NCBI GenBank assembly: GCA_004194705.1
Contig: SADC01000886.1
Span: forward strand, 744,001-808,000
DNA from: Ditylenchus dipsaci
Lineage: Eukaryota > Nematoda > Chromadorea > Rhabditida > Anguinidae
Direction of reading: 5' to 3'
DNA length: 64,000 bases
Part shown: one piece after another, positions 21,208 through 33,988 of the stretch
Layout of the letters: each line of letters opens with the position of its first letter
Numbering within the stretch: position 1 is the first letter of the stretch
The notes under the pieces: model-generated
Told to the model about the DNA's origin: nothing
Databases searched by the model: none
The model's input: the letters and a program-made list of their open reading frames with translations, nothing else
Translations under genes and position numbers: made by a program

Positions 21208-21839
21208 ATAGACCTGTAGAAGAGTGTTGTCACCCTGGTTGTCCCTCCTTGCATTTGGGGTGAGCTGGAAGAGGGTGAATGAGGAGTGAGAAACAACTCA
21301 CAAGGTCGTGCCTGCGCACCACCCACTACTAGACTAGAGAGGTGGTGGTTGTAAACATGCATGCACACCCTTTTACATGCATGTCTTACAGGGTACTACT
21401 GTTCATTTTTTGCGAACAAGAGTTTTGAGAATCATTTTGTGATTTACATCGAGTCGTCTTCATGTAACGCACCCCATATAACTTTTTTGTGAGAAAGAGA
21501 AAATAGGGGTCCGAGAGAGAAGGGTCTGGAAAAATGAAAGACATAACGGGGCAGAAACCTCACTCATTTTGGGTCAGAGAACTACATACTACTTGGTCAG
21601 TTTTCTGCCCCGATCTGCCTTTTTTTTAATTCTTTGCCACCGCACTTGAAATTGCTTTCAGCTTAATGTAGCTTGCCAGTCTGCAAATTCCTTGCTTTTC
21701 CAACTTCTTGATGTTTCAATATTATAGTTTCTTCTATTATCTTTTCCGACATAGTGAAGACATGCGACCATTGATTGAATTATAGTCTCCATAAGATTTT
21801 TACTTCTTACTTTTTGTTTTTTAAAAATGAAGACATTTA
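21208..21839. other. Possible 3' flank of the 20833 ORF
   Basis: Mixed composition with purine-rich and CACC-rich patches and no bounded repeat; nothing else recognised. Confidence 0.3.
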
Positions 21840-22125
21840 CAGTCGACTCTCGATAAACCGACACCCCAAAAGTTCGTTCCCACCTAGAGTTCGACACTTT
21901 TTTTAACTCAATTTTTAAATTATTTTGCCGAACCTGATTCGTCGGTCTAGTCCAAATATTGTAAGGATTACGATTTTACCGATCGTTTCTCAAAAAATAA
22001 AAGTTTTGCCCATTAAGACCCGCGCCTCTCGATAAACCGACACCCCTTTTTTAAAATAGGTTAAAAAAGTGTCGGACTCTAGGTGGAAACGAACTTTTGG
22101 GGTGTCGGTTATCGAGAGTCGACTG
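21840..22125. mobile_element. Pogo-type MITE, TIR word CTCGATAAACCGACACC
   Basis: Starts at TA with CAGTCGACTCTCGATAAACC and ends with GTTATCGAGAGTCGACTG. The word recurs inside at 22027-22043. About 200 bp of interior aligns with the MITE at 29125-29552, which uses a different word throughout. Confidence 0.8.
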
Positions 22126-22261
22126 TGCGTCTATCTTTTGACATTGGTTTCCACTTTCATGTTGCTATGTAAAAGTTATAAGTAAAAGCTATCTCAAAAG
22201 ATATATGTAAAAATTATTCTCCATGTAAAATTTATAAGTTTCCCGTTACTGCAACATATAC

Positions 22262-22385
22262 AAGTCTGCAAATGTCGCATCTGCAAATATCGAGCTGCAA
22301 ATGTCGCGTCTGTAGATGTGGGTCTGCTAAAGTCGCGTCTGCTAATATAATTACGCAAATATCGCGTCTGTAAATGTCAACATGT
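22262..22385 (+). repeat. Degenerate tandem repeat of about 16 bp
   Basis: About eight imperfect copies of CTGCAAATGTCGCGT. No coding or structural role is apparent. Confidence 0.5.
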
Positions 22386-22389
22386 GAGT

Positions 22390-25239
22390 TACAACTTTTT
22401 TAAATGTATAGTCTGTAAATTACATACACAAATCTAAAGCTGCGAAATGATACATCTGTTAGTGTCGCAGTCCACTGCATCAGGCATTTACGTGATGGCT
22501 GGCCAAATGGTAGTGAAAAAAGTTTTGCCTAAAAGATGGTTCATTGAATCGAGATTTCTTGTAGCTTTTTAAGCTTGTAGCTTTTTGGATATTATTTAGA
22601 AATTTGTTTAATCATGATTTCAAGAGCAGTAGAGGTGTTTTGAACTTCTTTAGTCCTCTACATACAAAAGTTTTTAAAAATTCGAGCATGTCGAAGTTTA
22701 ATAAGTGATACCGATTCAAAGAGAAAGCTCGACTAATAAATAAATAAAATAATGATTAATAAATAAAATATTGATCTTCTGCAGAATCTTGGCTTTTTTT
22801 AATTTTGGGCATTTTCGTAAGCTTGTAAGGCGTTTCAAAATCTGGCATCTTTGGTTTATTTTGGGAAGAGGCCTAAATAGGTTTATAATATAGGTACAGT
22901 CAAAACTAAAGATTAGAGTGCCCACGATATATAACACACCTCAATTTAAACTTTTTATGTACGGATTTGGAGTCGGGGGATGGTGTGATGGCAGGAAGGT
23001 GGTAAGCATCTTTTTTTTTAAATCTCCGGATGTCTCTTCACGGATTGCTTGTAGAATTTATTCGTGTATTACACGATAAATTCTACAATTAATCGGTAGG
23101 TCTCATTCTTAGTCAGAATTAGTGGGTGGTTTTCTCAGTCATTTTGAAAAAGTCAACGGGCGAAAAAATGCGTACTTCCACCACACCCAAAAAATAACAT
23201 TTCCAAAAAGTCATACATGTTGAGGCTTGTTATATAAGAGCTTAGTTTGAGCCGGTTTCAAGAGGTTATATTATACTGAAAAGTCTTGCTCAATATCAAT
23301 AACCTTCGAGGTATAATGGGCTGGTCCCAAGGGATTGTTTTTTATACCTAGATTTAACTTAACCAAGATTTTGATTTAAAATTTTAAATAAGCTTTTATC
23401 CCTGATTCACTTCCTAAAAATGACTTATGAGGTGCTTGCAAACACACACCCTGTAATTTTTCTCTTCCTCCTGCATCCACATTTGTATGCTGTTGTAGCA
23501 CTCTGCTGTATTCATTGCCATGTTTGCCACATACACTCTTTTCTCTAGTCTTTTGAATGGCTTTCAGTCCCCAACCACATCTACCCAAATTGAGTGGAGG
23601 AGGCTCAAGGTTAGTTAGTCTGTGTTCCTCCTCTACTACTTCGCAGAGCAGGTGAATAAAGTTGATCAGCCCCAGAAATTTGCAGCAGATTTGCCAGTCT
23701 CCCTCCGTTCAAATGGATATCCTACTGGTTGTAGAGGCGTTTGAGCACTCACAGGAGCTGATCCTTTCCATCCCTCATTATTATTGTGCCTCCTTTTTAG
23801 GAGGACTACTATCTGGGTAGTGGTGGGTGGAGGAGGACTTATTCAGAGCTCCTATTTATTACTACTGCCAATCATCACTATCTATTGTTGTAGTGGGAGA
23901 GGGCCATTCAACCTTACTACTACCTGCCTCTTTGGATACATCCATTAAAGGCTGCTCTGCAAAATATATACACTTATACTCCATATAGTGGTTGATGAAT
24001 TTGTATGATGTGAGTAAAAATAGTTTGTGGCTGAAAACAGTATTTGGGATGTCTTTACCATATTTTTGCTATATTTATACTTCATAATATCTGAAAAATG
24101 CTGTGCTTGTGGCACTTTCTAGGTTAGATTCCGTTTAGTGGCTGACCATTTTATTACAGTGATTATTTAGGTGCGTAATTTTGTGCAGATACGCCCATTT
24201 TGATGTCGCATCAAATTGATGAATCCTAAAAGCCTTCAGTTTAATAGCAACCAAAATTGATGCTATTTATAAGAAAACAATCTTTTTCGCTCGTCTTCGG
24301 TTGCAACTAAAAATTTCTGGATTGAGGGGGATTTAAACGGTACAGGACATAATTTCGGCAGACCATTATTTAGTCGCACTAAAAGATGAAAAAAATTGAA
24401 CACAGTTTTGTTGACTGGGGTCTACCACATGTATAAACTCTGGTATGCATGCTATTTTTTTTACATCCAGTATCATTTCGAGTTATTTTTTCTAAGGTAT
24501 GTGGGGCTTGAGAGTTAGATATGCGCACACTCAATTGCCCTAGACATGATTCCGAGCAAGACTCTTGATCATAAAATGCATTGAGAGACTCTTTTTTGCA
24601 AAGCTACAGTGACCAAACGTGGTAGAATACATTAAACAAATCATAAATACCTGGTCTCATAAGGCAAAAGGTTTTGGGATATCTCGCATATCTTTCTTAT
24701 GCCTCAAGCAAAATAGATAATTTCTAAAACCATAAGTCAGCTGAATTTGCGCATTTTCTGTTCTGTAATTTAAGTTGATCTTTACATCTAAAAGTACGCT
24801 AGGTGTGAGATAGAGGATAAAATTTTTCGCAAAATTATTTCGCCAAAAGTTGAAATTTTAAGATTTTAGAATGCGAACTTAGCCTATTTGACAATAAATT
24901 TTGCTACGGGCCGATCTGATGTGAACTTATCCGCTCAAGGTTAGTTAGTCTCTGTTCTTTGAAAACCCTGACACTGAACATAATCTCCTAGTGTCGCCTT
25001 TTTTCTTTTCTCCGTGTAACGCACAGCGCATGCCTCTTTAAGAAAAAATTATGCTTATTGAAAACCCTGACCTTACGATTGAAGACGTATTTTATTTTGG
25101 GTTTCTGAGCAATCAATTTAAAGAACGTGATTATTTCTGGAAAGTTGACATCCAAATTAATTTAAATTTTGATTTATCGTTGAGCGGGAAACGTTTTGCA
25201 CTATGTTGTAGCACAGGTCAAGGGTACAAAATTCGTATA
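22390..25239. other. Intergenic, partly GC/CT-rich
   Basis: A hairpin at 23049-23083 pairs TAGAATTTATCG-like arms (TAGAATTTATTCGTG / CACGATAAATTCTA). 23440-23960 is richer in GC, with TACTACTGCC and GGTGGAGGAGG patches, but has no supported exon. 24500-24600 is a right-half fragment of the palindromic hairpin repeat without its hairpin. The rest is unrecognised. Confidence 0.35.
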
Positions 25240-26410
25240 CAGTCGACTCTCTATATAATGTAACTCTACATAGCGTAAAACTACCTATAACATTAATCCT
25301 TTAAACGATTTGGTTAGTCGCCCTTAAATTAAGCCAAATGGACTATCTATATAACATAATTCTACATAACATAAAACTCCTTATAACATACGTTTTTCTC
25401 GACCCCCAGCCCATAGATCGCCTCTCTATATAACATAATCTCCTAAAATGTCGAAATAATCTAAAATTGAATTTTTTTTATTTTGAGAAGAAATTTATGC
25501 ATTGTTCTGGTGACCACCATTCATTAGTTTCCACCATTCATAATTTTTCAATTCCTTTGTTTTGATGCTGTTGTGTAACTTGTTTGTTTCAGCATCGATA
25601 TGGACACTCCAAGAAAGAAGCGTCGCGTCATCCCTCTTGAAGGTCCACTATCGTCGCTTTCTCTTCCGTGAAAGGATCGCCGCTTTTGACGAAAGCCAGA
25701 TTCAAGATTGATCTTTACAAGGCTTCACAGTTTGCTGCGAAGATTGTGGTCAGATGTCAAGCAGGAATCGCTGGCCAATTGCTTTAGGAATGCCGAATTT
25801 GTAAAGAATGTGGAGGTTGGTTTTTTATTCACTAGAATGACATAGTCATGGGATTTAGGCTGCGGAACCACACTCGAAGACCGAATAGACGCAGAATTCC
25901 AACTCATGGGAGAAGAGCAAATTGTGGTCCAATCAACGAGCTGGACTTCCTATAGGCTGAGCTGGAAGCAATGAAGCCTTGATAACTATATGGCGGTGGA
26001 CGATCAGCTGGCAACGGGCGGAACACGCACTCTTGCAGAAATCGTGGCGGAAGTCTCAAAAGCAGATGCGGAATAGCCGGAAGCGATCAGTTAATGCTTG
26101 ATTATTTTACTTCTATTGATTCTCGTTTCAGTGAAACTGAAGTGATGGAGGTCGAAGAAGAGCCAGCGCCACTATTACCAGAGAAGAATCAACTGCCGCA
26201 CTCAAGATATTACAGCGATACGTGGATGAGAACACGAAGGATCCAGCCGTCCTCCATCTTACCGATGTACTCGACGATTTCCTGGCCCAGGAACGCTTGA
26301 AGAAAATGGTACAAAAAAATCTCTTCGATTATTTACTGTTAACCACTGATCGTTTGTTTGAATATTGAATGTTGTTGTTGGTCAATAAAGCTATTTGTTA
26401 GAAACTCTAT
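25240..26410 (+). mobile_element. Tigger-type element, internally deleted, right end degraded
   Basis: TA then CAGTCGACTCTCTATATAATG, followed by several iterations of a TATAACATAA-like word to 25440. It carries transposase remnants (next entry). A word copy at 26402-26420 marks the approximate right side, but no inverted CAGTC end is visible. Confidence 0.65.
25600..26306 (+). pseudogene. Tigger transposase remnant (N-terminal exon joined to C-terminal part)
   Basis: After the acceptor TTTCAG comes MDTPRKKRRVIPLE, which resembles a Tigger N-terminus and a basic nuclear signal. It is followed at once by C-terminal sequence: VHYRRFLFRERI, WSDVKQESLANCFRNAEF, a DDQLATGGTRTLAEIVAEV segment after an intron, and ALKILQRYVDENTKDPAVL. 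Most of this C-terminal order matches the Tigger copy at 37845-38990. The DNA-binding and DDE regions between are absent, so it is an internal-deletion derivative. Frame changes of one base occur within it. Confidence 0.65.
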
Positions 26411-27984
26411 ATAATGTAATTTTGAATTGTTTTAAAGCAAAGAACTCTACTTTTTCACAAGCAAAACTTTGCTTCTTCAAAAAAACTAATAAATACTTTT
26501 TCAAGTCAGGGTTTTTGAACAAACATAAGATTTCTTAAATGTGTATAAATATCATACATAAAACAATTTTAATTTATAAGTGAAACAACCTGTATAAGAC
26601 ACAGAAAAATACTGTAAATGACCTATCAGAGCCCCGGGGTGATCTATTTTCGGGAATCGGGAAAATTGTGAAAAATTTGGGTCGATCTCAAGAATTCTGA
26701 AATCGAAATCTGCCTGGTATGTATTTGCTTTATTACGTTTCAGAGCCATATTTCGTTGGCAACTTGGTGTTGTAATGTAAGACAAACTTGTGCAGAATTT
26801 TAATTTTTTTAAAGCTTTTCAAAAAGCTGGTTAGGATAATCAATATCAGAGTTAAAAATATTTACTCTGTCCCGAGGTACAGACCTTCAAAGTCAAGAGG
26901 AGGCTTCATTAGAACATATCGTGTGTAAAGTTTAGTGGGGAGCCAAAGAAGCACCTTGACTTGGTCGGAACTTTTGATCTTAGCGGAACAGGAACTTACA
27001 AGCCTGATCAGCTATGTTTCTAATTCCAGTGTGATTGCTGTGTATTTGCTAACTATATTCTGATGACTACCAACTGTATTTGCTAACTTTACTTAAAAAC
27101 CAAACAGTTGATTGGCATTGAATGGCACCAAATGAATTCACGGCTGGCTGGCACCAGTTGCTAGTTATAGTAGTGCCGTGGCTTCGATGGTCCCATATAA
27201 TGCTGAACTGATCTCTATTCAGTAATCAATTAATATTTACACTATTATTTTCTACCAAAGGCTTTTAGTCAAATTTTAAGAGTCGAAAAAATATTATTTA
27301 GGACGTAGATTTTTGCTAAGGTTCGTTATAAAACTGCGTTAGACATGTTTTCATCTTTATTTTAAATTTTTGAGGGTTAAGATATTTTTATTTTGGCTGC
27401 AAGGCCATTCTTCAATCCTCTCAAAAATAGGGAAAAGACAGTCGACTGTGATCCAACATAATGCATTTTTCGTACTCTATCACGTGAAATTTTTTTTTCT
27501 GAAAATTGATCTATAAATTTTGAAAAATTACGAAACCAAGTGACAGCCTCCTGAATTTTGTTCAAAAACTTCTGGGTTTAACACGGGAATTGCCGACTGT
27601 AATAATGGCTACCACGAAAATTTTAGCTCCACTGAGCCATGATATTACAAATTCGACCACCAAACATAAGTGAAATGCCCTCAAAAAAATTCGTGACGAC
27701 TTATCAAGGTGAGATATGGTTTTTTATTTAGGATAGTGAGCAGTGAATTTATTCAGTGCAGCATTTTCTTTTTATGCTCATGAAGAAGCCCTTTGTCAGG
27801 GCTTTTTAATGGTATGTCACTTACATATCATAATTGCCTATCATAAATATCATATGTAAAAATTAAAAGAATCAATTTAGGCTGTTTTTTTTTAAACTTA
27901 CATCTTTATGAAAGCATGGGAAATTTTGCCACAGAGACATGCAGCCATAAAGCAGACTTCAGATTTAGGATATGCATAAAATGG
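26411..27984. other. Intergenic
   Basis: AT-rich, no supported gene and no bounded element. Confidence 0.4.
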
Positions 27985-27992
27985 CACATAAC

Positions 27993-28808
27993 CAGACATG
28001 TGCAACGGGCCGGAAATTTTAGGGCCCGGCCCGCCGTATGTTTTCTTGAGCCCGCCCGGCCCGCGGGAAATTTCAAAAGTGAAGCCCGGCCCGGGCCGGG
28101 CTGGCCCGCAAAGCCCGGCTCTTTATCTATGTGGGGGACAGAAAATAAAATTCATATAAATTTTCATTCATTTTCTGGATCTCTGCCGAAGTGGGCCGGT
28201 TGGGAGCAAAGAAAGAGAGCAAGTTCTTTAGGTTCGTCGCCTCAGGCTGCTTGCTGCTAGATCGATGCCTACTAAATATATTTAACATTAATTATTCAAT
28301 AGAAAATGCGAACTTACGAAATATGACCGCCGTGAGTGTGAGCCAGAAGCATCCTGCATTGCTTGCATGCCAAAAATTTTGTAACTTCAGCCTCTCCGCA
28401 TTCCCATCTTGGTAGTACTCCACATTTGAAAGAGGTCATCGTTGTCCTTGGGCTTGAAGGCTCCCCGAAAACTCTCCAGAATCCTCCTTGTCGTTGTGAT
28501 TGGGTCTTGCGTAATGTTCATCGTCTGCTCTAGCTTCCGAAGAAGGATTGGAGATGAGTAAGAAAAAAAGTTGGAAACGATTGAAAAATTGCGGGATATT
28601 GAAAATATCGGGATTTTGAAAAGAGGGGATTTTGAAGAGGCGGGATTTTTGAAAATTATTTATTGGGCGGGCCGAGGCGGGCCGCCCGGCCCGATCGGCT
28701 TAAGGCCCGGCCCGACCACACCGCGGAAATCTATGAGCCCGGCCCGGCCGTAAAGACCTAGGCCCGCCCGGCCCGGCCCCGAGCCGGGCCGGCCCGTGCA
28801 CATGTCTG
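27993..28808. mobile_element. hAT-type element with GGGCCGGGC arrays
   Basis: The exact 8-bp repeat CACATAAC flanks it (27985-27992, 28809-28816). TIRs are CAGACATGTGC(A)ACGGGCC and the inverse. Both subterminal regions are dense in CCCGGCCCG words, giving an abrupt GC peak. The interior has no transposase. Confidence 0.9.
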
Positions 28809-28816
28809 CACATAAC

Positions 28817-29122
28817 ACTCTTTAAAATTCTATAAAATAAGCTTTAAGAATGTCTAGCAAAAGCAAAAAAGGTCCAAAAAATATCTTAAAAAAGAGTTTG
28901 ACGTCAAATACTTGCAAACTGATAATTCAGACACTAGATTCGTGTTGAGCATGGCTGATTCACTTAAGAAACTGCTTTTGAATTGGAAAGTCACAAAAGA
29001 AGTATCTTAACACACGGAGGACGGCAGGTTGGTATATTTCCGGTGCGTATATACGCCTATCACTTTTCCTTGAAAAAAAATTACTCTGAAGAGTCATCAT
29101 ATACCGTGTTCAAAATACAACA
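28817..29122. other. Intergenic spacer
   Basis: AT-rich, nothing recognised. Confidence 0.4.
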
Positions 29123-29124
29123 TA

Positions 29125-29552
29125 CAGTCAACCCTCGATTTAACGTCAACTCCCTCAAGTTCGTTCCCACCTAGGGTCCGACACTTTTTTTAACCTAATT
29201 TTTGAAATCTTTTGCCAGTTGTCTTCGGTCAGTCTAATCGCAAATATCGCAAGGATTTTAATTTTGCCGATCGTTTTTGTGAATAAAAACAATTTGTCGA
29301 AAAGACCCGCGGGTACTCGATTTAACGTCACCCTATTTTGAGAAAGGGGTGACGTTAAATCGAGTACCCGCGGTCTTTTCGACAAAATTGTTTTATTCAC
29401 AAAAACGATCGGCAAAATTAAAATCCTTGCGATATTTGCGATTAGACTGACCGAAGACAACTGGCAAAAGATTCAAAAATTAGGTTAAAAAAAGTGTCAG
29501 ACCCTAGGTGGAACGAACTTGAGGGGGTTGACGTTAAATCGAGGGTTGACTG
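29125..29552. mobile_element. Palindromic pogo-type MITE, TIR word CTCGATTTAACGTCA
   Basis: TA flanks both ends (29123-29124, 29553-29554). Ends are CAGTCAACCCTCGATTTAAC and the inverse. The two arms of about 200 bp are almost perfect inverted copies, with the word repeated at the centre. Homologous to 21840-22125. Confidence 0.9.
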
Positions 29553-29554
29553 TA

Positions 29555-30176
29555 TTGATTTTAGTTTGTTTAGCATTTATATCCATTATATGGCAATAAC
29601 TTATTTACACGTTATGTGTCGAAATGACCGCCTATTTCTTCTTATAGCGTGTGTAACTTTTTTGAGTTATCACAACAAAATCTAACATTTTTGGCACAAA
29701 GAAACGATCATGCTTCCGTCCTATATCCCTTTCTCCCGTTTTACTTTTCGTTGCAGCTGCATTCCAGTAACCCCCTAGCATCCAAAGTTTCGTAACATCC
29801 CACCCATAGGCGTACCAGGATTATCTGACGAAGGGGGGGCTAAATAGGCTAGAAAATTGGTGACGCGGGAGGGGGGGGGCTATAGCTCAGCTAGCCACTG
29901 AGAAGCGATGGAAACACTAAAAAAAAATCGACAAAATGATTGTAAAGAATGATTCTGCACAAAAAATTCCCATTAGACGAGAAAAATAAATATTAGATTT
30001 GTATTTTGCAGATTTAGTGCTACTATTCGATATTGATCTATTTTTTAATGATAAAAGTTAGGTGGAAAGGCTGATTTTTGGTCCGATCATACGACGCAAT
30101 AGGGGTTCCTACTACCAGCACTGACTGGTTGAGAAATGCTGATGTTTCCCCAACTCCTACATATATAAAAACTAAG
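29555..30176. other. Intergenic
   Basis: Contains a G-rich repeat fragment at 29810-29880 (GGCGTACCAGGATTATCTG with G tracts). No gene. Confidence 0.4.
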
Positions 30177-30833
30177 AAGGCTGTTTGTAGTAATAGCAGC
30201 GTTTTGTTCAAAATTTCGTGCTGAACAAGAAAGGAGAGAAAAATTATCTGAAAAGTGCTCTGGCTGGTTTATTCCAGGTATAAATTGTTGGACACCTCAC
30301 GTTTCGCCGTTGTTTTTGTTGTTTAATGTAACTTTCTATTCGAAAACATTTTGCTTATTTTCAACATTTATTTTGTACAGCACTCAATGAGCTTTAAAAC
30401 AAGTACAAACTTACTCTGGTAGCTTGCCGTAGGCAGGTAAAAATTAGCGTCTTCAATAATTGTATGAGACAAAAAAATAGTTACTTCTTATAAATACCAA
30501 ATACTCCTTGCTATAATATATATCTTTTACAGATTGAGACACATTTTAAGTCAGTTTTCAACGTTGACTGGGTAAATAAATAAATTTTTAACAAAAAACA
30601 CAAAAATACAGAACGCCATAAAAGGCGCGAACTTAAAATAACCTATAAATAGCCTAGGTACCAACATATTCCTCAATCGCTTAGTGACTTTTTACAAAGG
30701 TTGATGTTACATTTGGTGTCAAAATGATGCTTCAGAATCTGCGCTTTCTGTTGCAGTTAAGTTATAAAAAATTTAAACGGTTATAGCAAGGAGTATTGGT
30801 AATTATAAGAGTAACTAATTTTTTGTTTCATAC

Positions 30834-31238
30834 GGCTCTACATACGGCTCTTCTTCCACTACCAGTTCTTCAACCGGTCAATTATTTTAACCCCCGATTC
30901 TTCAACCGGCTTATTCTTCACTGGCTTATTTCTCAACTGGAATACTAGAGGACTATTGCCTGACTATTATATGGCTAGTCAAAAGACCGGTTGAAGAATA
31001 GACCGGTTATAAATAAACAGGTTGAAGAATAACCCGGTTGAAGAATTGTCCGATTGAATAACTGAGGGTTGAAGTATATGTGTAGAGCAGGGTTGCACCG
31101 GAAGACGAAAAATATCGGAACGGAAATCGGAATCGGAACTCCGAAAATTTCGGAAATCGGAATTCGGAACCCAAAAAAACATCGGAAATCGGAATCGGAA
31201 ATCGGAACTTCCGGTGCACCCCTGGTGTAGAGCCATTC
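30834..31238. mobile_element. Insertion with TTCTTCAACCGG arrays
   Basis: The intact left arm of the host palindrome shows that this block is inserted, with CATAC on both sides. Ends carry GGCTCTACA and TGTAGAGCC. Inside, TTCTTCAACCGG words face the inverted CCGGTTGAAGAA words. A small hAT MITE (31088-31224) has inserted in its right end. Confidence 0.6.
31088..31224. mobile_element. 137-bp hAT-type MITE with GGAATCGGAAATC arrays
   Basis: The exact 8-bp repeat GTGTAGAG flanks it (31080-31087, 31225-31232). TIRs are CAGGGTTGCACCGGAAG and CAGGGGTGCACCGGAAG (inverted). The interior is only the array of ATCGGAAATCGGAA words. Confidence 0.9.
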
Positions 31239-31548
31239 CATACAATTATTGAAGACGCTAATTTTTACCTGCCATACGGCAAGCTACCAGAGTAAGTTGT
31301 ACTTGTTTTAAAGCTCATTGAGTGCTGTACAAAATAAATGTTGAAAATAAGCAAAATTGTTTTCGAATAGAAAGTTACAATTAAACAACAAAAACAACGG
31401 CGAACTGTGAGGTGAAAAGGTGTCCAACAATTTTAACCTGAAATGAACCAGCACGAGCTCTTTTTTCAGAGAATTTATTTCTCCTATCTTGTTCAGCATG
31501 AAATTCTGAACAAAACACTGCTATTAGTACAAACAGCCTTTTAAGTGT

Positions 31549-33545
31549 TAAAACAAAAATTACTCCCCCCATCCCACTTTTTAAGCTTTTCTCATTTTTT
31601 ACAGCGAGGACACTTCTCTGATCTATGTGTCAGATTATGTTTGGAGGAGGAAGCTTAATGGACCAGATATTTCTTCTCATGGTGGTCACAAACTTTAAAG
31701 CTATATGTTTGCAAATTCTAATTTTACTATTTTCTACACAATAAAGTTATTTACAGAAAATGGATGGGGGGCTGTAAAGTGCAAAAGTAAACAAAAATTT
31801 ACTAAGGCTCACCCTATTAAATAATTCAGAATCTAAGAACTGCACTGAAATTGTGTATATTTATATTAAAATTACAGAGTATACGAACAATAATAAATCA
31901 GATTCTAGTTGAATATCTAATCTTTGAGTTTCACCCACAAGTAGGCTACACAAAAAAATCCAACACGTCGCGATAACCGTAAAGCAGCCCTGCCGTAAAT
32001 TGAAATCCTGAATATGCCTGTCGACTTGTTCGCGAATCAGTTCCAGTTGCTGTTCAGCGGCTGAGAGCATTGTAGGCCGACCTGTGTCTAGACTCTAGAG
32101 TAGTATTTAAAAAAATCATCTGAATATTTCACCCATCTAATCTTTTGAATTTAATATCAGAAAGTTGACCACGCAAATATATAATTATAAAAATTATAGG
32201 CTAACATTTGAGTTCAGATGCTAATTCCAAGTCTATCACATGCCGTTTCAATCACCATGGGTATAAAGTATAAGTTAACCTCATATACCCAGGGTATTGC
32301 TTTATACCTAGGGTATACAATCATACTCTGGCCAATTTGAAGCAAAATTTTGATTCTAAGGCCGGATTCATTGTTCAGCATAGTTTGATTTGCTTTCAAA
32401 ACGCCCTTACAGTTCTAATCTTACTAACTTAGGAATTTCGGATTCATATTCAACTCGAGACACAAACATTTGAATATCGAATGTTTCGAATTTCGAATGT
32501 TTTAGTTTTGGGCGGAATTAGACTTGAAATTTTAAGAGAAGTTTTGTAGACAATTTACATGCTGAACATGAATCTACTAGGCGAACTGGCGCCCTTTCGG
32601 GCGCCTGCGTCATGAAAGCAAAGTTCAGTGTAGTATAGCACTACAGTACCAATCAGGTCGTAACCCACTTCGCGTGATTGGCATTTTATGAGCTATTTGC
32701 TCAAAGGAATTTCAACCCATTTTTTAGTTTAACAGTCAAGCAAACTTCTTTCCACACAATGTTTTTCACTTTATTTTTGCTGTCACATTTCACTGCAACT
32801 TTGAAGAACGAAAACTGCCACGCCCTTGCACGGGGATATGCAACATAATGACATTCCGTGGGTAAACACAGGATCTGTCAGGTCAATTCCAACAAAATCG
32901 ATTGTTGGCCTTGACTTTTATTAATGTGTCATGGCAAAGCATGGTTTAATAGGGAACTGTTTCCTGTATAGTGTAAATGAAAATATCGAACTAATATTTG
33001 AACTCAAGCCAAACTACAGTTCTCGTATCGAGACAAATTCCATTTTTGAAATCTAAAAGTGAAAGGAATCCTGGTAAAATAGAAGTTTCTAATAAAAATA
33101 GCTTTCATAAAAATAGGAGATGCCCCTCTTGGAACGCGAATTTTCAACGTTCTTTCTTTTTAATGATAGATGACATCTTGGGGAACACGATGAACTTGGC
33201 CGCAAAAGCGATTTTGCCCTTTATGACCCATTTTTGATCTTCAAAGTCGAAGCTGTATTTTATAGATCCTCCGCCGTTAAAAGAGCTATCGAATGAGCAA
33301 AATTTGCCTAATAAAATATCTCCCAGAAAAAAGATATAACTGGTGAAGCGGGAATTGCATGTATTAGCGTTACACACACACACAGCTGACCCAAATACTA
33401 TATAGAGATTGACAAAATAAAGAGATGTACTTCACAGTCTTGAGATTGTACCACAAATTTCTTTAACTTTTTCTCTGCTAAAAAACTATCATTTTTTACA
33501 ATAGATTCATGTTCAGCATAGTTGATTTGCTAAGTCTATTGATAC
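31549..33545. other. Intergenic
   Basis: No supported gene. A short minus-strand stretch at 31861-32070 is open but unsupported. 32593-32611 is a GC hairpin (GGCGCCC TTTC GGGCGCC) in AT-rich surroundings. Confidence 0.35.
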
Positions 33546-33926
33546 TCCCGCGGACACGGGACAATTTTCAAACAAGTTTTTGTCTCTATCTCGGCTCCCA
33601 GCCATCATTTTTCACCCGCTTATATTTAAATCCATAAAAAAATCGACCCTGCTCTATAACATAGGGAAACAGATTTGCATAATTACTATCAAAAATGGTT
33701 TTTGGGCTGTCCGCAGATGAATGTCCTGCGGGACAAATCCCCAGATGTGTGTGTCGCGCACAGGATATGCGGGACAGCCAAAATCATTTATGAATGTTCA
33801 CAGTATCTATAACTAGTTCTATTGTGTAGAGCAGGGTCGATTTACCCTGAAATCTGTCGCCAGGATTTAAAATGTGTGTGTCTCGTGGCTTTGCGAGCAC
33901 TTGACCATGTGTCCGTGTCCCGCGGC
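33546..33926. repeat. Possible small inverted-repeat element with CCGCGGACACGGGAC ends
   Basis: CCGCGGACACGGGACA at the left faces GTGTCCGTGTCCCGCGG at the right. Internal GCGGGACA words resemble the ends. No target duplication was recognised. Confidence 0.35.
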
Positions 33927-33988
33927 AGTAATAGATATATATAGATTATATAAATAGGGCTTCAGAAAACTGCTCTTTGAAAAAGAAG

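Larger units (their letters stand above)
30177..31540. mobile_element. Long palindromic element interrupted by nested insertions
   Basis: The left arm 30177-30520 pairs with 30783-30833 and then 31239-31540 (for example AACAAGAAAGG.. / ..CCTATCTTGTT and GAGCTTTAAAACAAGTAC / GTACTTGTTTTAAAGCTC). The right arm is interrupted at 30834-31238. No ORF; target duplication not resolved. Confidence 0.7.

Noticed and set aside
24500..24600. Conserved block considered as an exon
   Set aside because: It is a right-half copy of the palindromic hairpin repeat.
27916..28260. Pro/Gly/Arg-rich open frame
   Set aside because: It derives from the CCCGGCCCG array of the hAT element at 27993.
31861..32070. 69-codon minus-strand frame (AAEQQLELIREQVDRHI)
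   Set aside because: It looks somewhat protein-like but is isolated, without splice partners or recognisable family.
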